A DNA stretch of 6,561 bases from NCBI GenBank assembly GCA_035545895.1, contig DASZXJ010000127.1, positions 1 to 6,561 on the forward strand, written 5' to 3'. Below the pieces are notes generated by a model that made no database searches, was not told the DNA's origin, and worked only from the letters and a program-made list of their open reading frames with translations. Position numbers and translations under genes: made by a program. This document shows positions 6,292 through 6,561 of the stretch, piece by piece; the first letter of the stretch is position 1, and the number at the start of each line of letters is the position of its first letter. This stretch comes from DASZXJ01 sp035545895 (lineage in GTDB: Bacteria > Planctomycetota > Phycisphaerae > Tepidisphaerales > Tepidisphaeraceae).

Positions 6292-6297
6292 ATTATA
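6292..6297 (-). promoter_or_regulatory. TATAAT -10 box very close to the HD-GYP start codon
   Basis: On the minus strand, a perfect TATAAT ends 8 nt before the ATG at 6283. Normal spacing would put transcription start at or within 1-2 nt of the ATG. No good -35 hexamer is seen at 16-18 nt, and no Shine-Dalgarno sequence lies in the 8-nt gap. This fits a leaderless transcript. A chance match in an AT-containing stretch is the alternative. Confidence 0.45.
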
Positions 6298-6342
6298 CAC
6301 CCAAGGTTGACCGCTGGGATTATTTCCAATGAAATGCGTCAG

Positions 6343-6430
6343 CCCCTTCTCCTCTCCTGGTATTCCGGGAGAGGCAGGGTGAGGGTTATTAGCAATTTAA
6401 GGCAGAAAACCCTCGCCCCAACCCTCTTCT
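6343..6430. repeat. REP-like palindromic repeat, inverted pair
   Basis: A hairpin CCTCTCCTGG-TATT-CCGGGAGAGG (6351-6374; 10 bp with one wobble) is followed by GGGTGAGGGTT (6377-6387). That arm pairs with AACCCTCGCCC (6408-6418) across a 20-nt loop. The minus-strand reading AACCCTCACCCTGCCTCTCCC is the kind of CCCTCACCCT...CTCTCCC intergenic unit found dispersed in many bacterial genomes. The right part (6408-6430) looks like a second, degenerate copy in the opposite direction. The repeat identity is by resemblance only. Confidence 0.6.
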
Positions 6431-6486
6431 ATGAAAGACCGTTACTCGTCAAGACCCATTTGGCAAAGAGGCTTACGAGGCGGGGT

Positions 6487-6503
6487 TTGGGGCAGAGCCC
6501 CAA
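6487..6503. repeat. TTGGGGC-AGA-GCCCCAA hairpin
   Basis: A perfect 7-bp stem with a 3-nt AGA loop lies in the sequence upstream of the HD-GYP gene. It resembles a common dispersed intergenic palindrome (GGGGTTTGGGGC...GCCCC). It runs directly into the UUCG hairpin and may be part of one compound repeat. Confidence 0.5.
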
Positions 6504-6522
6504 TCTTGGCTTCGGTCAAGAT
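6503..6522. terminator. UUCG tetraloop hairpin
   Basis: ATCTTGGC-TTCG-GTCAAGAT forms an 8-bp stem with one G-T wobble and a C(UUCG)G loop on the plus strand, an exceptionally stable RNA motif. No plus-strand gene lies upstream within the window and no strong T-run follows. It may be part of a repeat or the tail of a gene beyond the right edge. The last 40 nt of the window hold nothing else I can support. Confidence 0.35.
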
Positions 6523-6561
6523 GCCTTTGTTCACGGATATCGCTCCTCGGCGGACCGGGCC

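Noticed and set aside
6442..6561. Minus-strand frame open from the right edge to a TAA at 6442-6444 (39 codons)
   Set aside because: It runs straight through two perfect hairpins typical of dispersed intergenic repeats, and I recognise no protein motif. The 3' end of a real gene beyond the edge cannot be fully excluded.

Overview
The window carries five protein-coding genes. Four are on the minus strand and one is on the plus strand. I saw no rRNA, tRNA, CRISPR array, transposase or phage gene. GC content is moderately high. The most likely source is a Gram-negative bacterium with a Sec pathway and lipoprotein export. A secreted PD40-type propeller next to a divergent membrane pyrophosphatase of the kind seen in PVC, Bacteroidetes and Chlorobi genomes makes Planctomycetota or a relative my best guess. 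No phylogenetic marker is present, so this is weak.

Layout from left to right: (1) 1-721, minus: the N-terminal 240 residues of an exported beta-propeller protein, cut by the window edge, with a possible promoter of its own at 771-798. (2) 852-3425, minus: hppA, a complete ion-pumping membrane pyrophosphatase of 857 residues with divergent signature motifs and the lysine linked to K+-independence. (3) 3426-3678: non-coding, with a palindrome and an inverted repeat. (4) 3679-4368, minus: an SDR-family oxidoreductase of 229 residues that keeps Tyr and Lys of the active site but has Ala where the catalytic Ser is expected. (5) 4369-4717: a divergent intergenic region with several short hairpins in the SDR leader. 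(6) 4718-5104, plus: a small orphan lipoprotein of 128 residues. (7) 5105-5200: a convergent intergenic region packed with inverted repeats, including an 8-bp hairpin that abuts the stop codon of the next gene. (8) 5201-6283, minus: a PAS / coiled-coil / HD-GYP protein, predicted to be a cyclic-di-GMP phosphodiesterase. A TATAAT box lies so close to its ATG that the mRNA may be leaderless. (9) 6284-6561: non-coding, filled with palindromic repeat units (REP-like CCCTC/GAGGG arms, a GGGGC/GCCCC hairpin and a UUCG hairpin).

The genes do not form an obvious pathway. hppA recycles biosynthetic pyrophosphate into an ion gradient, the HD-GYP protein is a signalling enzyme, the SDR is a stand-alone metabolic enzyme, and the two exported proteins have no known function. 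The arrangement looks like ordinary chromosome with separately transcribed genes, not a defence or mobile island. I found no convincing new multi-gene system. The most useful leads are the divergent pyrophosphatase, the Ser-less SDR, the possibly leaderless HD-GYP gene, and the repeat clusters at 5102-5198 and 6351-6522.
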